A program made the position numbers and the translations under genes. A DNA stretch of 64,000 bases, from NCBI RefSeq assembly GCF_036327775.1, contig NZ_CP109598.1, positions 6,863,501 to 6,927,500 of the forward strand, given 5' to 3'. Below are positions 44,786 to 54,278 of the stretch, piece after piece. The stretch's first letter is position 1; each line of letters starts with the position of its first letter. The stretch is from Streptomyces sp. NBC_01498 (GTDB lineage Bacteria > Actinomycetota > Actinomycetes > Streptomycetales > Streptomycetaceae). The notes below the pieces were generated by a model. It saw nothing but the letters and a program-made list of their open reading frames with translations, ran no database searches and had not been told where the DNA came from.

Positions 44786-45559
44786 TCAGGCGTGCACCTC
44801 GGCCGTGTGCCGGTGGAATCCGCCGGTCGTCCAGGTGGCGCCGTCGGCGGTGACGGCGAAGCCCTCGGTGTCCGGCAGGGCCTCCAGCCAGTCCCGGGCC
44901 CGCTCGCCCATCGCGTACGCGGCCGTCGCCCGGGTATCGGCGACGGTGAGCCCCGCCGGGCAGACCACCGTGATCGACGCGAGGCCGCCGACCGGGGCCT
45001 CCCCGGTGCGGGGGTCGATGACATGGCACCCGCGCTCGGCCGGGCCCGACGTGGCCACCCCCAGATCGTCCCGGGCCTCGACCACCAGGGCCAGCGCGCC
45101 CGGACTCAGCGGGTCGGCGATCCCCACCCGCCAGGGCCCGCCCAGCAGTTGGACGTCGCCGCCGCCGTTGAGACAGACCCGGCCGGCACCGGCGGCGGCG
45201 ATCGTACGGGCCGCGCGTTCCACCGCCCAGCCCTTCACCAGCCCCGTCGGGTCCAGCCCGCCCGCGTAGCGGGTGGTGAACCAGCCCTCGCTCTCCCGTT
45301 CCGCCGCCGCGCACAGCTCCAGGACCTCGGCCACCTCCGGCGCGCAGTCGGCACGGTCCAGCTCGCCCCGCCCCAGCCGCATGAGCTGGCTGCCGGGGCG
45401 GTACGTCGAGAACAACTCGTCCGCGCGGTGCAGCGAGGCCACCGCCGCCCCGAGGGCGGCCCCGACCCGGGCCCCGTCGCCGATGTCACGGACGTCGAAC
45501 GAGAAGACCGTGCCCATCGACTCCTCGACGTGGCGCAGCCGTTCGGTGCGGTCCGCCAC
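44786..45559 (-). CDS. apbE: FAD:protein FMN transferase
   Basis: A 257-residue ApbE-family flavin transferase, GTG 45559 directly abutting the stop of the FMN-binding protein gene. Signatures: ESMGTVFSFDVRD near the start, LDPTGLVKGWAVERAA, CLNGGGDVQLLG and ATSGPAERGCHVIDPRTGE, with the family's Asp/Thr metal site. It splits FAD and covalently attaches FMN to a Thr/Ser of a partner FMN-binding domain using Mg2+. The natural partner is the protein encoded immediately upstream. No signal peptide or lipobox is evident at this start, so whether it acts inside or outside is open; the usual secreted ApbE is a lipoprotein. Confidence 0.93.
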   Translation of the reverse strand: MADRTERLRHVEESMGTVFSFDVRDIGDGARVGAALGAAVASLHRADELFSTYRPGSQLMRLGRGELDRADCAPEVAEVLELCAAAERESEGWFTTRYAGGLDPTGLVKGWAVERAARTIAAAGAGRVCLNGGGDVQLLGGPWRVGIADPLSPGALALVVEARDDLGVATSGPAERGCHVIDPRTGEAPVGGLASITVVCPAGLTVADTRATAAYAMGERARDWLEALPDTEGFAVTADGATWTTGGFHRHTAEVHA

Positions 45560-46147
45560 TCAGACCCCCGCCTTGTCGAGGGCGCTCTGGAGCGAGTCCT
45601 GATAGCCCTTGCTGGTGTAACTGGCACCGGAGACCGCGTCGATCCCCGCGCCCTGCGCGCTGACCGCCGCCTGGTTGAGCTTCGGTACGGCGTTCGCGGT
45701 GACCGACTTGCTCTGCGCGTCGGAGCCGGGCGCCTGACGTGCCTCCGCCTTGACGATCCGCCCGCCGCTGAGGGTGAGCTGCACCTGCACGGGGCCGTAC
45801 TGGGTGTCCACCGCGTCACCGAGCACCGTGCGCGGCGCCGGCGGGGCCTCGGCCGCCGGGGGCTCGTTCGCGGGAGGTGCCTCGTCCGCCGGAGCCTCGT
45901 CGACCGGGTCCCCGGCCGGGGGTGCCTCGCCCGCCGGGGCGTCCGGCGGCGGCACCTCGCCCGTGTCCGGGGCGGCGCCCGTATCCCCGGCCGGAGGCGC
46001 CGAGACCACCACCCCGCCGGGGGGCGGCGCGGCCACCCCCGCCACCGACGACCCGCCGGGCTGCTTCAGTGCGAGCAGCAGGACGACCCCCGCCGCGGTC
46101 GCGGCGGCACCGATCATGATCCGCCGGAGCGGACGGTTCCTCTTCAT
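45560..46147 (-). CDS. Membrane-anchored FMN-binding domain protein
   Basis: A 195-residue protein: MKRNRPLRRIMIG, one membrane segment (IMIGAAATAAGVVLLLAL), a Pro/Glu/Ala-rich spacer of about 80 residues rich in PP and PAGE-like units, and a C-terminal FMN-bind domain (about 100-195) related to RnfG/NqrC. The ApbE modification motif Dxx(S/T)GA(T/S) reads DAVSGAS, with Ser176 as the expected covalent FMN acceptor instead of the usual Thr. It is therefore probably an extracellular flavoprotein tethered to the membrane by its N-terminus. The ferric-reductase-like gene ends ten bases upstream, and apbE follows without a gap, making a three-gene operon. Confidence 0.88.
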   Translation of the reverse strand: MKRNRPLRRIMIGAAATAAGVVLLLALKQPGGSSVAGVAAPPPGGVVVSAPPAGDTGAAPDTGEVPPPDAPAGEAPPAGDPVDEAPADEAPPANEPPAAEAPPAPRTVLGDAVDTQYGPVQVQLTLSGGRIVKAEARQAPGSDAQSKSVTANAVPKLNQAAVSAQGAGIDAVSGASYTSKGYQDSLQSALDKAGV

Positions 46148-46157
46148 CGGCTGCCTC

Positions 46158-47525
46158 TCACATCTCGAAGGATTCGTGGTGAATACGGCGGGCGGGCACG
46201 CCCGCCTCGCGCAGTGCCTCGTACGACTGACGGGCCAGCCCGGTCGGCCCGCACACATAGACGTCGTGGTCGTCGATGTCCGGCAGCAGTTCGCGCAGCC
46301 GACGGGGAGTGATCTCCGGCCGGACCCCGTCCGGCCCGTTGACCGCGTACAGCAGCCGCGCGCCGCGCGCCTCCGCGATCTGCCGCAGCTCACCCCACAG
46401 CGCCAGGTCCTCGGTCTTGCTGGCCCGGTAGAGCAGGGTCAGATCGCCCGGTTCACCGGGCAGCGTCTCGAACAGGGCCCGCATCGGGGTGATTCCGGCA
46501 CCGCCCGCGATCATCAGCACCTTCTCCTGGCTGCGGCGGGCCGCCGTCATCGCCCCGTACGGCCCCTCCGCCCAGACCCGGGTGCCGGGCGCGAGCCGCG
46601 CCACGGCCTCGCTGTGCTCACCGTTCGCCTTGACGGTGATCCGCAGCAGATCGGGGCGCGGCGCCGCCGACAGCGAGTACGGGTTGGAGCTCCAGCGCAG
46701 CCCGTCCGTGAGGAACCGCCAGCGGAAGAACTGGCCGGGCTGCGCGCCGAGCCGGTGCAGCCGGCGCCCGGTGATCAGGACGGAGACCACGCCCGGTGAC
46801 TCCTGCACCGTCCGCTCGACCCGCATCCGATGGCGCCGGTTCAGCCGGACCGGCGCCAGCACCCGGTACCAGAGCAGCAGCAGACCGGCCACGCCGTACA
46901 GGGCGTACCAGAGGGAGCGTGCCGTCGGGTTCGCGACGAACTCGGCGCCCGCGGCCAGCTGGTGCCAGAAGGACAGATAGACCGCGACGTAGGTCAGCAG
47001 ATGGAGGTAGTACCAGATCTCGTAACGCATCCTGCGGCGCACCGCCCGCGCCGAGACGAAGCCGATCAGCAGCAGGAGTGCCGTGCCGACGGTCGCCTCG
47101 ACCATCCGGGGGAAGTCGAGGACGATGATCAGCGTCTGCTCCACCAGACCGGTGTTCGCCTGGACCGCGTAGCCGCCGATGGTCAGCAGGAGATGGGCGA
47201 GCACCAGACTGACGGCGAAACGGCCGCTCATCGCGTGCCAGCGCGCCACCCGGTCGGAGCCCACCCGCCGTTCCAGCGCCGGGACCCGGGCCATCAGCAG
47301 GATCACGACCGCGATCGTGTAACCGGCGAGCAGCCCGGTGAGGCGGCCCGATCCGATCAGCCACTCGGCCAGGTCGACGTGGACGACCGGGGTGTTCTGC
47401 CACCACAGGGCCATGACGCCGGTCGCGCCCGCCCACCACATCGCCAACAGCGGTCGTGCGCCCTGCCGTTGCGGGCGGATCGCGCGCATGGTCTGCCGTC
47501 TGGCGGCTCGGCCGTTGTGCATCAT
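46158..47525 (-). CDS. Ferric-reductase-like membrane flavoprotein
   Basis: A 455-residue protein. ATG 47525 has GAGGAGCAG about 13 bases upstream. The N-terminal half has six hydrophobic segments including RWHAMSGRFAVSLVLAHLLLTIGGY and RYEIWYYLHLLTYVAVYLSFWHQL, with paired histidines for two haem groups as in ferric reductases (FRE/NOX family). The C-terminal half is a ferredoxin-NADP reductase fold: RWSSNPYSLSAAP (FAD), KVLMIAGGAGITPMRALFE (NAD(P)H) and DVYVCGPTGLARQSYEAL. It should pass electrons from cytoplasmic NAD(P)H across the membrane to the FMN-binding protein next to it. It is first in the operon. Confidence 0.9.
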   Translation of the reverse strand: MMHNGRAARRQTMRAIRPQRQGARPLLAMWWAGATGVMALWWQNTPVVHVDLAEWLIGSGRLTGLLAGYTIAVVILLMARVPALERRVGSDRVARWHAMSGRFAVSLVLAHLLLTIGGYAVQANTGLVEQTLIIVLDFPRMVEATVGTALLLLIGFVSARAVRRRMRYEIWYYLHLLTYVAVYLSFWHQLAAGAEFVANPTARSLWYALYGVAGLLLLWYRVLAPVRLNRRHRMRVERTVQESPGVVSVLITGRRLHRLGAQPGQFFRWRFLTDGLRWSSNPYSLSAAPRPDLLRITVKANGEHSEAVARLAPGTRVWAEGPYGAMTAARRSQEKVLMIAGGAGITPMRALFETLPGEPGDLTLLYRASKTEDLALWGELRQIAEARGARLLYAVNGPDGVRPEITPRRLRELLPDIDDHDVYVCGPTGLARQSYEALREAGVPARRIHHESFEM

Positions 47526-47799
47526 CGCCAAGGGACTGCTCCTCGATTCTCCTCGGTGTCCGCCCATACGGATGGGAGAGGGGCCCAGTTCAATCACCGG
47601 GGCGGGCAGATGGGACGAGTTCGGGGCGCGGCCGTCGGACGGCCGATTTTCGCGGTGATGCGGGACATATGTCCGTACGGTGTCCGGGGCCGGTCGCCCA
47701 CGAAGGGGGCCGGAGCCCCGGCCGCCGCGAGTCTTCCGGCGGGGCCGACCGGGGGAGCGAATGCGTGTTCCGGCCCGGCGGCTGCATAGGGTGTGTCCC

Positions 47800-48210
47800 G
47801 TGCCTGGTGAGACTGACCTGCGAAGACTTCTGATCGACATGCGGCCGGAGCTGAATCCGGGGCGCTACGTGTTCACCACGGTGGCCGGCGGCGTTCCCCC
47901 CGGGGTCTCCCCGGTCGTCATGGTGGCCGAACGCGAGGGCCTCACCCTGGTGTTGAGCCAGGAGGACGCCGAAGCGGCGGGACTGGGATACGACTACGTG
48001 GCCGGCTGGCTGGTCCTGCGGGTGCACTCCGCGCTGGAGGCGGTCGGCCTGACGGCCGCCGTCGCCCACGAACTCGCCAGGGGCGGGGTCAGCTGCAACG
48101 TGGTGGCCGGGTTCCACCACGACCATCTCTTCGTGCCGTACGAGGCGGCGGACCGTGCCATGGACCTGCTCGACGGGCTCTCCCGTAGATCAGCGGCCGG
48201 TCGCTCGTAG
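47800..48210 (+). CDS. ACT-domain protein (COG3602-like)
   Basis: A 136-residue protein, GTG 47800, starting VPGETDLRRLLIDMRPELNPGRYVFTT. This region with ...GVSPVVMVAEREGLTLVLSQEDAEAAGL matches the tandem ACT-like small proteins of COG3602, and LEAVGLTAAVAHELARGGVSCNVVAGFHHDHLFVPYEAADRAMDLLDGL is the second, ligand-binding ACT fold. Such domains bind amino acids. It is a single gene, divergent from the ferric-reductase operon. An ATG at 47839 is a possible shorter start. Confidence 0.82.
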   Translation: MPGETDLRRLLIDMRPELNPGRYVFTTVAGGVPPGVSPVVMVAEREGLTLVLSQEDAEAAGLGYDYVAGWLVLRVHSALEAVGLTAAVAHELARGGVSCNVVAGFHHDHLFVPYEAADRAMDLLDGLSRRSAAGRS

Positions 48211-48328
48211 TAACATAAGTGGTTTGTCCGGGAAGGGTTTTCGGGGTGTTCGGGACGAGAGGCCGGGCCGTTTCCGGGTACTCCGGGCACGTACGTTCCC
48301 TTCCCGCCGTCGGGAGAGGACTGAACGA

Positions 48329-50821
48329 ATGACAGCATCCGCGCACAACGTCGAGACCATCGAGGTGGTGGGCGCGCGCACCAACAACCTCCGTGATGTC
48401 ACCGTGAGCATCCCCAAGGGACAGGTGGTCGCCTTCACCGGGGTCAGCGGCAGCGGCAAGACCTCGTTAGCGATCGACACCCTGCACAGCGAGGCTCAAC
48501 TCCGCTATCTGGAGGGGCTGTCACCGTTCGTCCGGCAGTACATCACCCAGCGCAACCGCCCCAAGGTGGACCGCATCCTCGGTCTCGGCGCGACCCTCGC
48601 CGTCGATCAGCGCCGGCTCAACCGCAACCCCCGGTCCACCGTCGCCACCATCACCGGCATCGACGGCCACCTCGGACTGCTGTACTCCCGGCTGCCCGGC
48701 ATCGGCCCCGACACCGTTCCCGGCGACGGACACCTCTCCACGGCCCACTTCGACCGGCACACCCCCGAGGGAAGCTGCGCCGACTGTCACGGCGTCGGTG
48801 GCCGCTGGCAGGCACGCGAAGAACTCATCATCACCCAACCGGAGTTGCCCCTCTTCGAAGGAGCCTCCCCCTGGTACGCGAAGTGGCGGTCCGGAGAGCA
48901 CGCGTTCATCCCCGCCCTCGCCGAGAAACGCGGTGTGGACCTCGCCCGGCCCTGGCAGTCGCTGCCCGAGGGCTTCCGGCACAACGTGCTGTACGGCACG
49001 GGTGACGAGAAGATCGAGGCCACCGTCGACATGCCGAACAAGAACGAGACCTCCTCCTGGACGTACACCTCCAGCGAGCCGCTGCGCGGCGCGCTCGCCG
49101 AGGTGGAACGGGTCTTCGCCAAGGCCGCGACGCCCAGCGCCAAGGAGCGCTACCTGCCGTACATGCGCAAGATGCCCTGCACCACCTGCGGCGGCACCGG
49201 CTACGACGCCATCGCCCGGTCGGTACGGCTCGGCGGGCTCGCCTACCCCGAGCTGCTGGAGGTCGACGTCCGCGAGGTGCGCGCCTGGGGGGAGCGCGTC
49301 ACCGCCGGACTCGGCACCGGACAGCGCGCGGTGGGCGAGCCCCTGCTCCAGGACCTGGCCCGCAGACTCCGGGTGCTGGACCGCCTCGGCCTGGCCCACC
49401 TCCAGCTCTCCCGGGGCGCGGCCACCCTGTCCGGCGGCGAACTCCAGCGCACCCGGCTCGCCGCGCAGCTCAGCACCGAACTCAGCGACATCATCTTCGT
49501 CCTCGACGAACCGGGCACCGGCCTGCACCCGGCGGACAAGGCGCATCTGCTGGACATCGCGCTGGAACTGCGCGCGGCCGGGAACACCGTGCTGCTGGTC
49601 GAGCACGACCCGGAACTCATCGCCCGCGCCGACTGGGTGATCGACATGGGGCCGGGCGCCGGGCGGCTCGGCGGCGAGGTCCTCGTCTCCGGCACCCCCG
49701 ACGACGTCGCCGCGCACCCGACATCGCTGACCGGGCACTACCTCGCGGGGAAGGGGCCGCGCCTGCGCCGCTCCCGGCGGCCGGTTGGGGACCGTACCGC
49801 CTGGGTCGAGCTGCACGGGCTGTCCGCGCACAACGTGACCGCGGACCTGGTCCGCTTCCCCATGGGCCGGCTGACCTGTCTGACCGGGGTCAGCGGCAGC
49901 GGCAAGAGCAGCCTGCTCGGCGCGCTCGGCGCCGGGATGGAGGCGGTCCTGAACGGCACGGCGGCCGACACCGTGCGCCGGGTCACCGGAGGCGACCGCT
50001 TCAGCTGGGTCGCCGTGGTCGACCAGGAGCCGATCGGCCGGACCCCCCGGTCCAACCCCGCCACGTACAGCAAGGCCTTCGACATCGTCCGCAAGCTGTT
50101 CGCGGAGACCGACGAGGCGCGCAAGCGCGGCGTCAACGCCTCCTGGTTCTCATTCAACACGGCGAACGGCGGACGCTGCGAGACGTGTACCGGGTACGGC
50201 CGCAAGCTGGTCAACATGCACTTCCTGCCGGACGTGTGGGTGGTCTGCGACGCCTGCGAGGGCCGCCGCTACACACCGGAGGCCCTGGAGATCACCTACC
50301 AGGGGCTGGCCATCGACGGGGTGCTGGAGCTGACCGTCGCCGAGGCCGTGGAACGCCTCACGAAACCACGGCAGTTGGCGGAGGCGCTGGAGGCGCTGGA
50401 CCGGGTCGGCCTCGGCTATCTGCAACTCGGCCAGAACGCGACGGAACTCTCCGGCGGCGAGGCGCAGCGGCTGAAACTGGCCTCGGCGATCCAGCGGGGC
50501 GCGGCCGGGCGCAAGGCCGGACTGGTCGTTCTCGACGAGCCGGTCTCCGGGCTGCACCCTTCGGACATCCAGCGCATGGTGGACGCCTTCGACCTGCTGC
50601 TGGACTCGGGCAACACGGTGGTCGTCGCCGAGCACGACATCCCGGTCGCCGCCTCCGCGGACTGGGTGATCGACCTGGGGCCGGGCGCGGGCCCGGACGG
50701 CGGGGCGGTCGTCGCGGCGGGCACCCCCGAGGACGTCGCGGACGCGGACACCCCGACGGCGGGCTTCTTCCGCCGGTACGCGGCGGGCCTGCCGCTGCTG
50801 GGGGAGCCCGGCGAGAGCTGA
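48329..50821 (+). CDS. UvrA-like ATPase, drug self-resistance type
   Basis: An 830-residue duplicated ABC ATPase, shorter than housekeeping UvrA (about 940-1000 residues). ATG 48329 after GGGAGAGGA. Walker [10 protein letters not shown] near residue 38 and GVSGSGKSS near 520; signatures [12 protein letters not shown] (about 370) and [12 protein letters not shown] (about 707); DEPGTGLHP and DEPVSGLHP Walker B/D-loops. Zinc modules remain: [17 protein letters not shown] and CETCTGYG. It lacks an obvious UvrB-binding insertion, as do class IIb UvrA-like proteins (for example DrrC). Such genes give resistance to DNA-damaging antibiotics made by the same organism. Codon use is like the neighbours. 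Confidence 0.85.
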   Translation: MTASAHNVETIEVVGARTNNLRDVTVSIPKGQVVAFTGVSGSGKTSLAIDTLHSEAQLRYLEGLSPFVRQYITQRNRPKVDRILGLGATLAVDQRRLNRNPRSTVATITGIDGHLGLLYSRLPGIGPDTVPGDGHLSTAHFDRHTPEGSCADCHGVGGRWQAREELIITQPELPLFEGASPWYAKWRSGEHAFIPALAEKRGVDLARPWQSLPEGFRHNVLYGTGDEKIEATVDMPNKNETSSWTYTSSEPLRGALAEVERVFAKAATPSAKERYLPYMRKMPCTTCGGTGYDAIARSVRLGGLAYPELLEVDVREVRAWGERVTAGLGTGQRAVGEPLLQDLARRLRVLDRLGLAHLQLSRGAATLSGGELQRTRLAAQLSTELSDIIFVLDEPGTGLHPADKAHLLDIALELRAAGNTVLLVEHDPELIARADWVIDMGPGAGRLGGEVLVSGTPDDVAAHPTSLTGHYLAGKGPRLRRSRRPVGDRTAWVELHGLSAHNVTADLVRFPMGRLTCLTGVSGSGKSSLLGALGAGMEAVLNGTAADTVRRVTGGDRFSWVAVVDQEPIGRTPRSNPATYSKAFDIVRKLFAETDEARKRGVNASWFSFNTANGGRCETCTGYGRKLVNMHFLPDVWVVCDACEGRRYTPEALEITYQGLAIDGVLELTVAEAVERLTKPRQLAEALEALDRVGLGYLQLGQNATELSGGEAQRLKLASAIQRGAAGRKAGLVVLDEPVSGLHPSDIQRMVDAFDLLLDSGNTVVVAEHDIPVAASADWVIDLGPGAGPDGGAVVAAGTPEDVADADTPTAGFFRRYAAGLPLLGEPGES

Positions 50822-50878
50822 GTCCGGTGTCGCGGTGGATCCCCGGAGGCCACCGCCGCCGGTCGGCCCGACGAGGCC

Positions 50879-51200
50879 CGAAGTCGCTCTCGGCCAGCGG
50901 CTGTTGAGCGCGCGGGTCGAGTCGGGTCGACCGGGGGGTGTTGAGCGCCTGGGCCGAAGTCGCTCTCGGCCAGCGGCTGTTGAGAGCGCGGGTCGAGTCG
51001 GGTCGACCGGAGGGCGTTGAGTACGCGAAGTCGTCCTTGGCCAGCAGCTGTTGATCTCGCCGGTCGAAGTCACCCATGAACGGAGGTCGTTGGCGCAGTC
51101 GGTTGACCGACGGGGTCGAAGTCGTCCACGACCCTGGGGGTGTTGACCTCATCGTCCGAAGTCGACCGCGATCGGGGGCAGTTGGCGGGTGAAGCCCCGC
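50879..51200. repeat. Degenerate direct repeats with CGAAGTCG...GTTGA
   Basis: Two near-identical copies start at 50879 and 50955 (period 76, a few differences) and a third, more diverged copy at 51026. Shorter units carrying GTCGAAGTC and GTTGA continue to about 51190. There are no spacers and the frame shifts between copies. It fills most of the 401-base gap between the convergent uvrA-like and phosphoesterase genes. Confidence 0.8.
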
Positions 51201-51222
51201 GTCCGGCCGCGACGGTGCGCGG

Positions 51223-52488
51223 TCAGGCGCGGGGTGACGCCAGTTCCACGACCGTGATGTCCGGGTCGGCGCCCAGCCGGACCGGCGGGCCCCAGAAGCC
51301 GGTGCCCCGGGTCACGTAGAGCAGCGTGTCCCCGTGCCGGCTCAGTCCGGCCACGGACGGGTTGGCCAGGCGCGAGAGGTGCGTGAAGGGCCACAGCTGG
51401 CCGCCGTGGGTGTGGCCGGAGAGCTGGAGGTCCACCCCGTACCGGGCGGCCTCCTCGACCTGTACGGGCTGGTGGGCGAGCAGGACGACGGCCCGGTCCC
51501 GGTCGCGTCCGCCGAGCGCGGCCTCGTAGTCCGGGCCCTCGCCGACGTCGGCGCCGCTCGCGTCGTCGACCCCGGCCAGGTCGAAGCCGGGCAGGGCGAC
51601 CCGCTCGTTGCGCAGGGTGCGCAGCCCGAGTCCCCGCACGAACCGGACCCACTGGTCGGCGCCCGAGTAGAACTCGTGGTTGCCGGTGACGTAGAACGCG
51701 CCGTGCGGGGCCCGGAGATCCGCGAGGGGTTCGGCGGCCCGTCCCTGGTCGGCCACGTCGGCGTCCTCCACCAGATCGCCGACGAGGGCCACCAGGTCCG
51801 CCCCGGTGTCGTTGAGGAGGTCCACCAGCTGCCGGGTGCGGGACCGCCCCACCAGTACGTTCAGATGGATGTCGCTGATCAGGGCGATCCGGAAGCCGTG
51901 GGCCGCCGGGTCGAGCCGGGCGAGCGGCACGGTGAGGTGCTTGATCCGGGGAGGGCCGAGCGCGGTGTACGCGCCGTACCCCACGGTCGCGGTGGCGGCG
52001 GCCCCCGACACCAGGGCGACGGTCCGGCCGACGAACAGCCGCCGGGAGAGCGGGAGAACGGCCGCGGGAGCGGGGGCGGGCTCCGGGGAGTCCGTGCCGG
52101 ACACGGAGTCCGTACGGGTCGCGGGCTCCGCACCGGCCGCGGAGTCACCGGGACGTCCGGGCCCGGCGTTCGCGGCCCTGCGCCGTTCCGCCCGCAGCAG
52201 GAACAGCCGGAGCACCTCGCCGGCCAGCAGCGCCAGGGTCAGATAGAGGATCCCGGCCATCCACACGAAACCCGGCCAGCCGACCACCGCGTTGAGCGGC
52301 ACGGGAAGCCCCCGCTCGCCGGGCGGCGCGGCCACCAGCAGCAGGCCCAGCACGACGATCAGCGCGGTACCGCCCCGGCGCCACCAGGAGCCGGGAGTCG
52401 TGGTGTCGCGGACCGTGCGCCGCCACACGTAGTAGTGGACGGCGGCCAGCAGCGGCAGGACGAGCGCGACGAACAGCGCGGAGGACAC
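51223..52488 (-). CDS. Membrane-anchored calcineurin-like metallophosphoesterase
   Basis: A 421-residue protein. The N-terminal 150 residues hold three or four hydrophobic segments (LFVALVLPLLAAVHYYV, ALIVVLGLLLVAA, FVWMAGILYLTLALLA), then a Pro/Ala/Ser-rich linker and a TAT-like FVGRTVALVSGAA segment. The phosphoesterase domain has all five blocks: SDIHLN, GDLVED, GNHE, H of LLAHQP and GHTHGGQ. Its position outside the membrane is inferred from topology. The substrate (phospholipid head, nucleotide or lipid pyrophosphate) is not known; the YkuE-like family acts on UDP- or lipid-linked groups. It starts 12 bases after the FAD monooxygenase gene, in one operon. Confidence 0.88.
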   Translation of the reverse strand: MSSALFVALVLPLLAAVHYYVWRRTVRDTTTPGSWWRRGGTALIVVLGLLLVAAPPGERGLPVPLNAVVGWPGFVWMAGILYLTLALLAGEVLRLFLLRAERRRAANAGPGRPGDSAAGAEPATRTDSVSGTDSPEPAPAPAAVLPLSRRLFVGRTVALVSGAAATATVGYGAYTALGPPRIKHLTVPLARLDPAAHGFRIALISDIHLNVLVGRSRTRQLVDLLNDTGADLVALVGDLVEDADVADQGRAAEPLADLRAPHGAFYVTGNHEFYSGADQWVRFVRGLGLRTLRNERVALPGFDLAGVDDASGADVGEGPDYEAALGGRDRDRAVVLLAHQPVQVEEAARYGVDLQLSGHTHGGQLWPFTHLSRLANPSVAGLSRHGDTLLYVTRGTGFWGPPVRLGADPDITVVELASPRA

Positions 52489-52500
52489 CGGACCCCCGGA

Positions 52501-53979
52501 TCAGCCGGCGATCGGCTGCGGGTCGCCGCACCAGCGCCGCAGGGCCCTGGTCAGCCCCCGGCCGGGCTCGGCGCCCGCCCACGCCACGTATCCGTCGGGC
52601 CGGATCAGCACATGCGCGGGCCACGGGTCGCCGAGGGGTTCGGCGAGCACCCCGGTACGCAGCCGGGCCTCCCAGCCCTCGGCGGCGGGCGGGCAGCCCT
52701 TGGTGCCCGTCAGGACGAAACCGCCGCCCCTGAAGAGTTCGTACAGCCGCTCCGGGCCGCCGGGAGCCGCCACCAGTGGCCGGTCGGGCACCCGCCGGCC
52801 GACCCACCGGTCGCCCCCGCCCGCCGGGTAGCGCAGGGTCAGCCCCGACAGGTGCCGCACGTTCAGCCGGTGGACCGGCTTGATACGCATCGACCACATC
52901 GCGGCCTTCCGCATCAGCCGGGCGGGCAGACTGTCGGAGGTCTCGAACCGGAACGACAGGTCGGTCTTGCGGAGGGTCTCCGCCGCGATCGGGTACCGCT
53001 CGGCCTCGTAACTGTCCAGCAGATCCTCCGGCGCCCACCCGTCGAGCACCGCCCGCAGTTTCCAGCCCAGGTTGAACGCGTCCTGGATACCGGTCTGGAG
53101 GCCCTGCCCGCCGGACGGGATGTGGGTGTGCGCGGCGTCCCCGGCGAGCAGCACCCGGCCGACCCGGTACCGCTTGGCGTGCCGCTGCGAGCTGCGGAAC
53201 CGCGACAGCCACAGCGGGTCGTGGATGCCGATGTCCAGCCCCAGGATGTCGGCGCAGCTCTCGCTGAGGTCCTCCAGGGTCAGCGGCTCGTCCGCGGGTA
53301 CGGTGAACTTCCGCCGGTCCAGGACGATGACCCGGTACGTGCCGTCCCGGAACGGGAACAGGGCCGCCATGCCGCGCCGGTTGATCCGGGCGTACTCGGC
53401 GGGTCCCGGCGGACTGCTCAGCCGGGCGTCGCCCATCATCAGTGACTGGTCGTAGTTCCAGCCGTCGAACTTCACCCCGAGGGCCTCGCGCACGGTGCTG
53501 TTCACGCCGTCACAGCCGACGACGTACCGGGCCCGGACCGTGGTCGGGCCCTCCGGGCCGGTCAGTTCGACCACGACGCCCTCGTCGTCCTGCGACAGCC
53601 CGGTCATCTGCGTGCCGTACACCAGCACCGCGCCCGCCTTCTCGGCGGCGATCTGCAACGCGTCCTCGGTCTTCGCCTGCGGGATGGACAGGCTGAACGG
53701 GAAGCCGGTGTCGAGCAGTCCGTAGTCGAGGAAGCCGTCCTCGTTGCCGAGCGGCGGGTGCGGGCACTCCAGGCCCCAGGCCAGCAGATCGTCCACCCGG
53801 CCCCGCATGTCGAGCAGTTCCATGGTGCGGGGCTCGACCGTACAGGCCCGGGACAGCCGGCTGCGCCCGTCGCGCTTGTCCACGACCTGGCAGGAGATGC
53901 CGAAACCGGCCAGTTCCGCCGCGAGCGCGAGTCCGGCGGGCCCGGCGCCGACGATGAGCACCTGTGGGGACGGCGGCAT
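52501..53979 (-). CDS. FAD-dependent aromatic monooxygenase (PheA/TfdB type)
   Basis: A 492-residue flavoprotein hydroxylase. AAGGAG lies nine bases before ATG 53979. It shows VLIVGAGPAGLALAAELA (GxGxxG, residues 7-24), DGVNSTVREALG (DG motif around 165), RVLLAGDAAHTHIPSGGQGLQTGIQDAFNLGWKL (GD motif around 290) and a C-terminal thioredoxin-like region (VLIRPDGYVAWAG). These are the three fingerprints of class A flavin monooxygenases that hydroxylate phenols or polyketide aromatics with NAD(P)H and O2. It is divergent from the E1-alpha gene and is followed by the phosphoesterase gene. A tailoring role for the adjacent biosynthetic cassette is likely but inferred. Confidence 0.9.
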   Translation of the reverse strand: MPPSPQVLIVGAGPAGLALAAELAGFGISCQVVDKRDGRSRLSRACTVEPRTMELLDMRGRVDDLLAWGLECPHPPLGNEDGFLDYGLLDTGFPFSLSIPQAKTEDALQIAAEKAGAVLVYGTQMTGLSQDDEGVVVELTGPEGPTTVRARYVVGCDGVNSTVREALGVKFDGWNYDQSLMMGDARLSSPPGPAEYARINRRGMAALFPFRDGTYRVIVLDRRKFTVPADEPLTLEDLSESCADILGLDIGIHDPLWLSRFRSSQRHAKRYRVGRVLLAGDAAHTHIPSGGQGLQTGIQDAFNLGWKLRAVLDGWAPEDLLDSYEAERYPIAAETLRKTDLSFRFETSDSLPARLMRKAAMWSMRIKPVHRLNVRHLSGLTLRYPAGGGDRWVGRRVPDRPLVAAPGGPERLYELFRGGGFVLTGTKGCPPAAEGWEARLRTGVLAEPLGDPWPAHVLIRPDGYVAWAGAEPGRGLTRALRRWCGDPQPIAG

Positions 53980-54137
53980 CTGCTGACTCCTTCGGATCGG
54001 CTGGTCCCGCCGCACGGGGAGGGTGCGGGGCGCGCGAGGCGCGGGGCGGCCAGGGCGGCCGGACGAGGGCCGCGGAGCCGCACCCCGCCGTGACGCCAGC
54101 CAGTTAAGGGGCGGTCCTCGGCGGGGCGCAACAGGGC

Positions 54138-54165
54138 TGAGAACGAGGTGAGAGGCGGTGGAGAG
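54138..54165 (+). promoter_or_regulatory. Direct heptad repeats upstream of the E1-alpha gene, SARP-box-like
   Basis: TGAGAAC (54138), TGAGAGG (54149) and TGGAGAG (54159) occur at 11- and 10-base steps about 110-140 bases before the E1-alpha ATG, in the region shared with the divergent monooxygenase. SARP regulators bind heptads spaced by 11 bases near the -35 region. Two SARP genes are in the window, one at 61853. The site remains a candidate, since the consensus is loose. Confidence 0.4.
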
Positions 54166-54278
54166 CGGGAGCCTCCGGATGAGACCGGTTCGAGAACCAG
54201 GTTGAGATCAGGGGGACCTAGCGTGGCGGACGATCAGGTGGTGTCCATGCTGTCCAGCCCGCAGGGGGGCGTCCCGCC

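Noticed and set aside
43597..45024. 475-codon minus-strand frame opposite the DUF6083-like gene
   Set aside because: The zinc-ribbon protein on the plus strand has conserved Cys clusters; the minus frame has no recognisable domain and overlaps apbE out of frame.
54186..54199. tRNA T-arm-like GGTTCGAGAACC
   Set aside because: No acceptor, D or anticodon arms lie around it; it is a 5-2-5 inverted repeat in an intergenic region.
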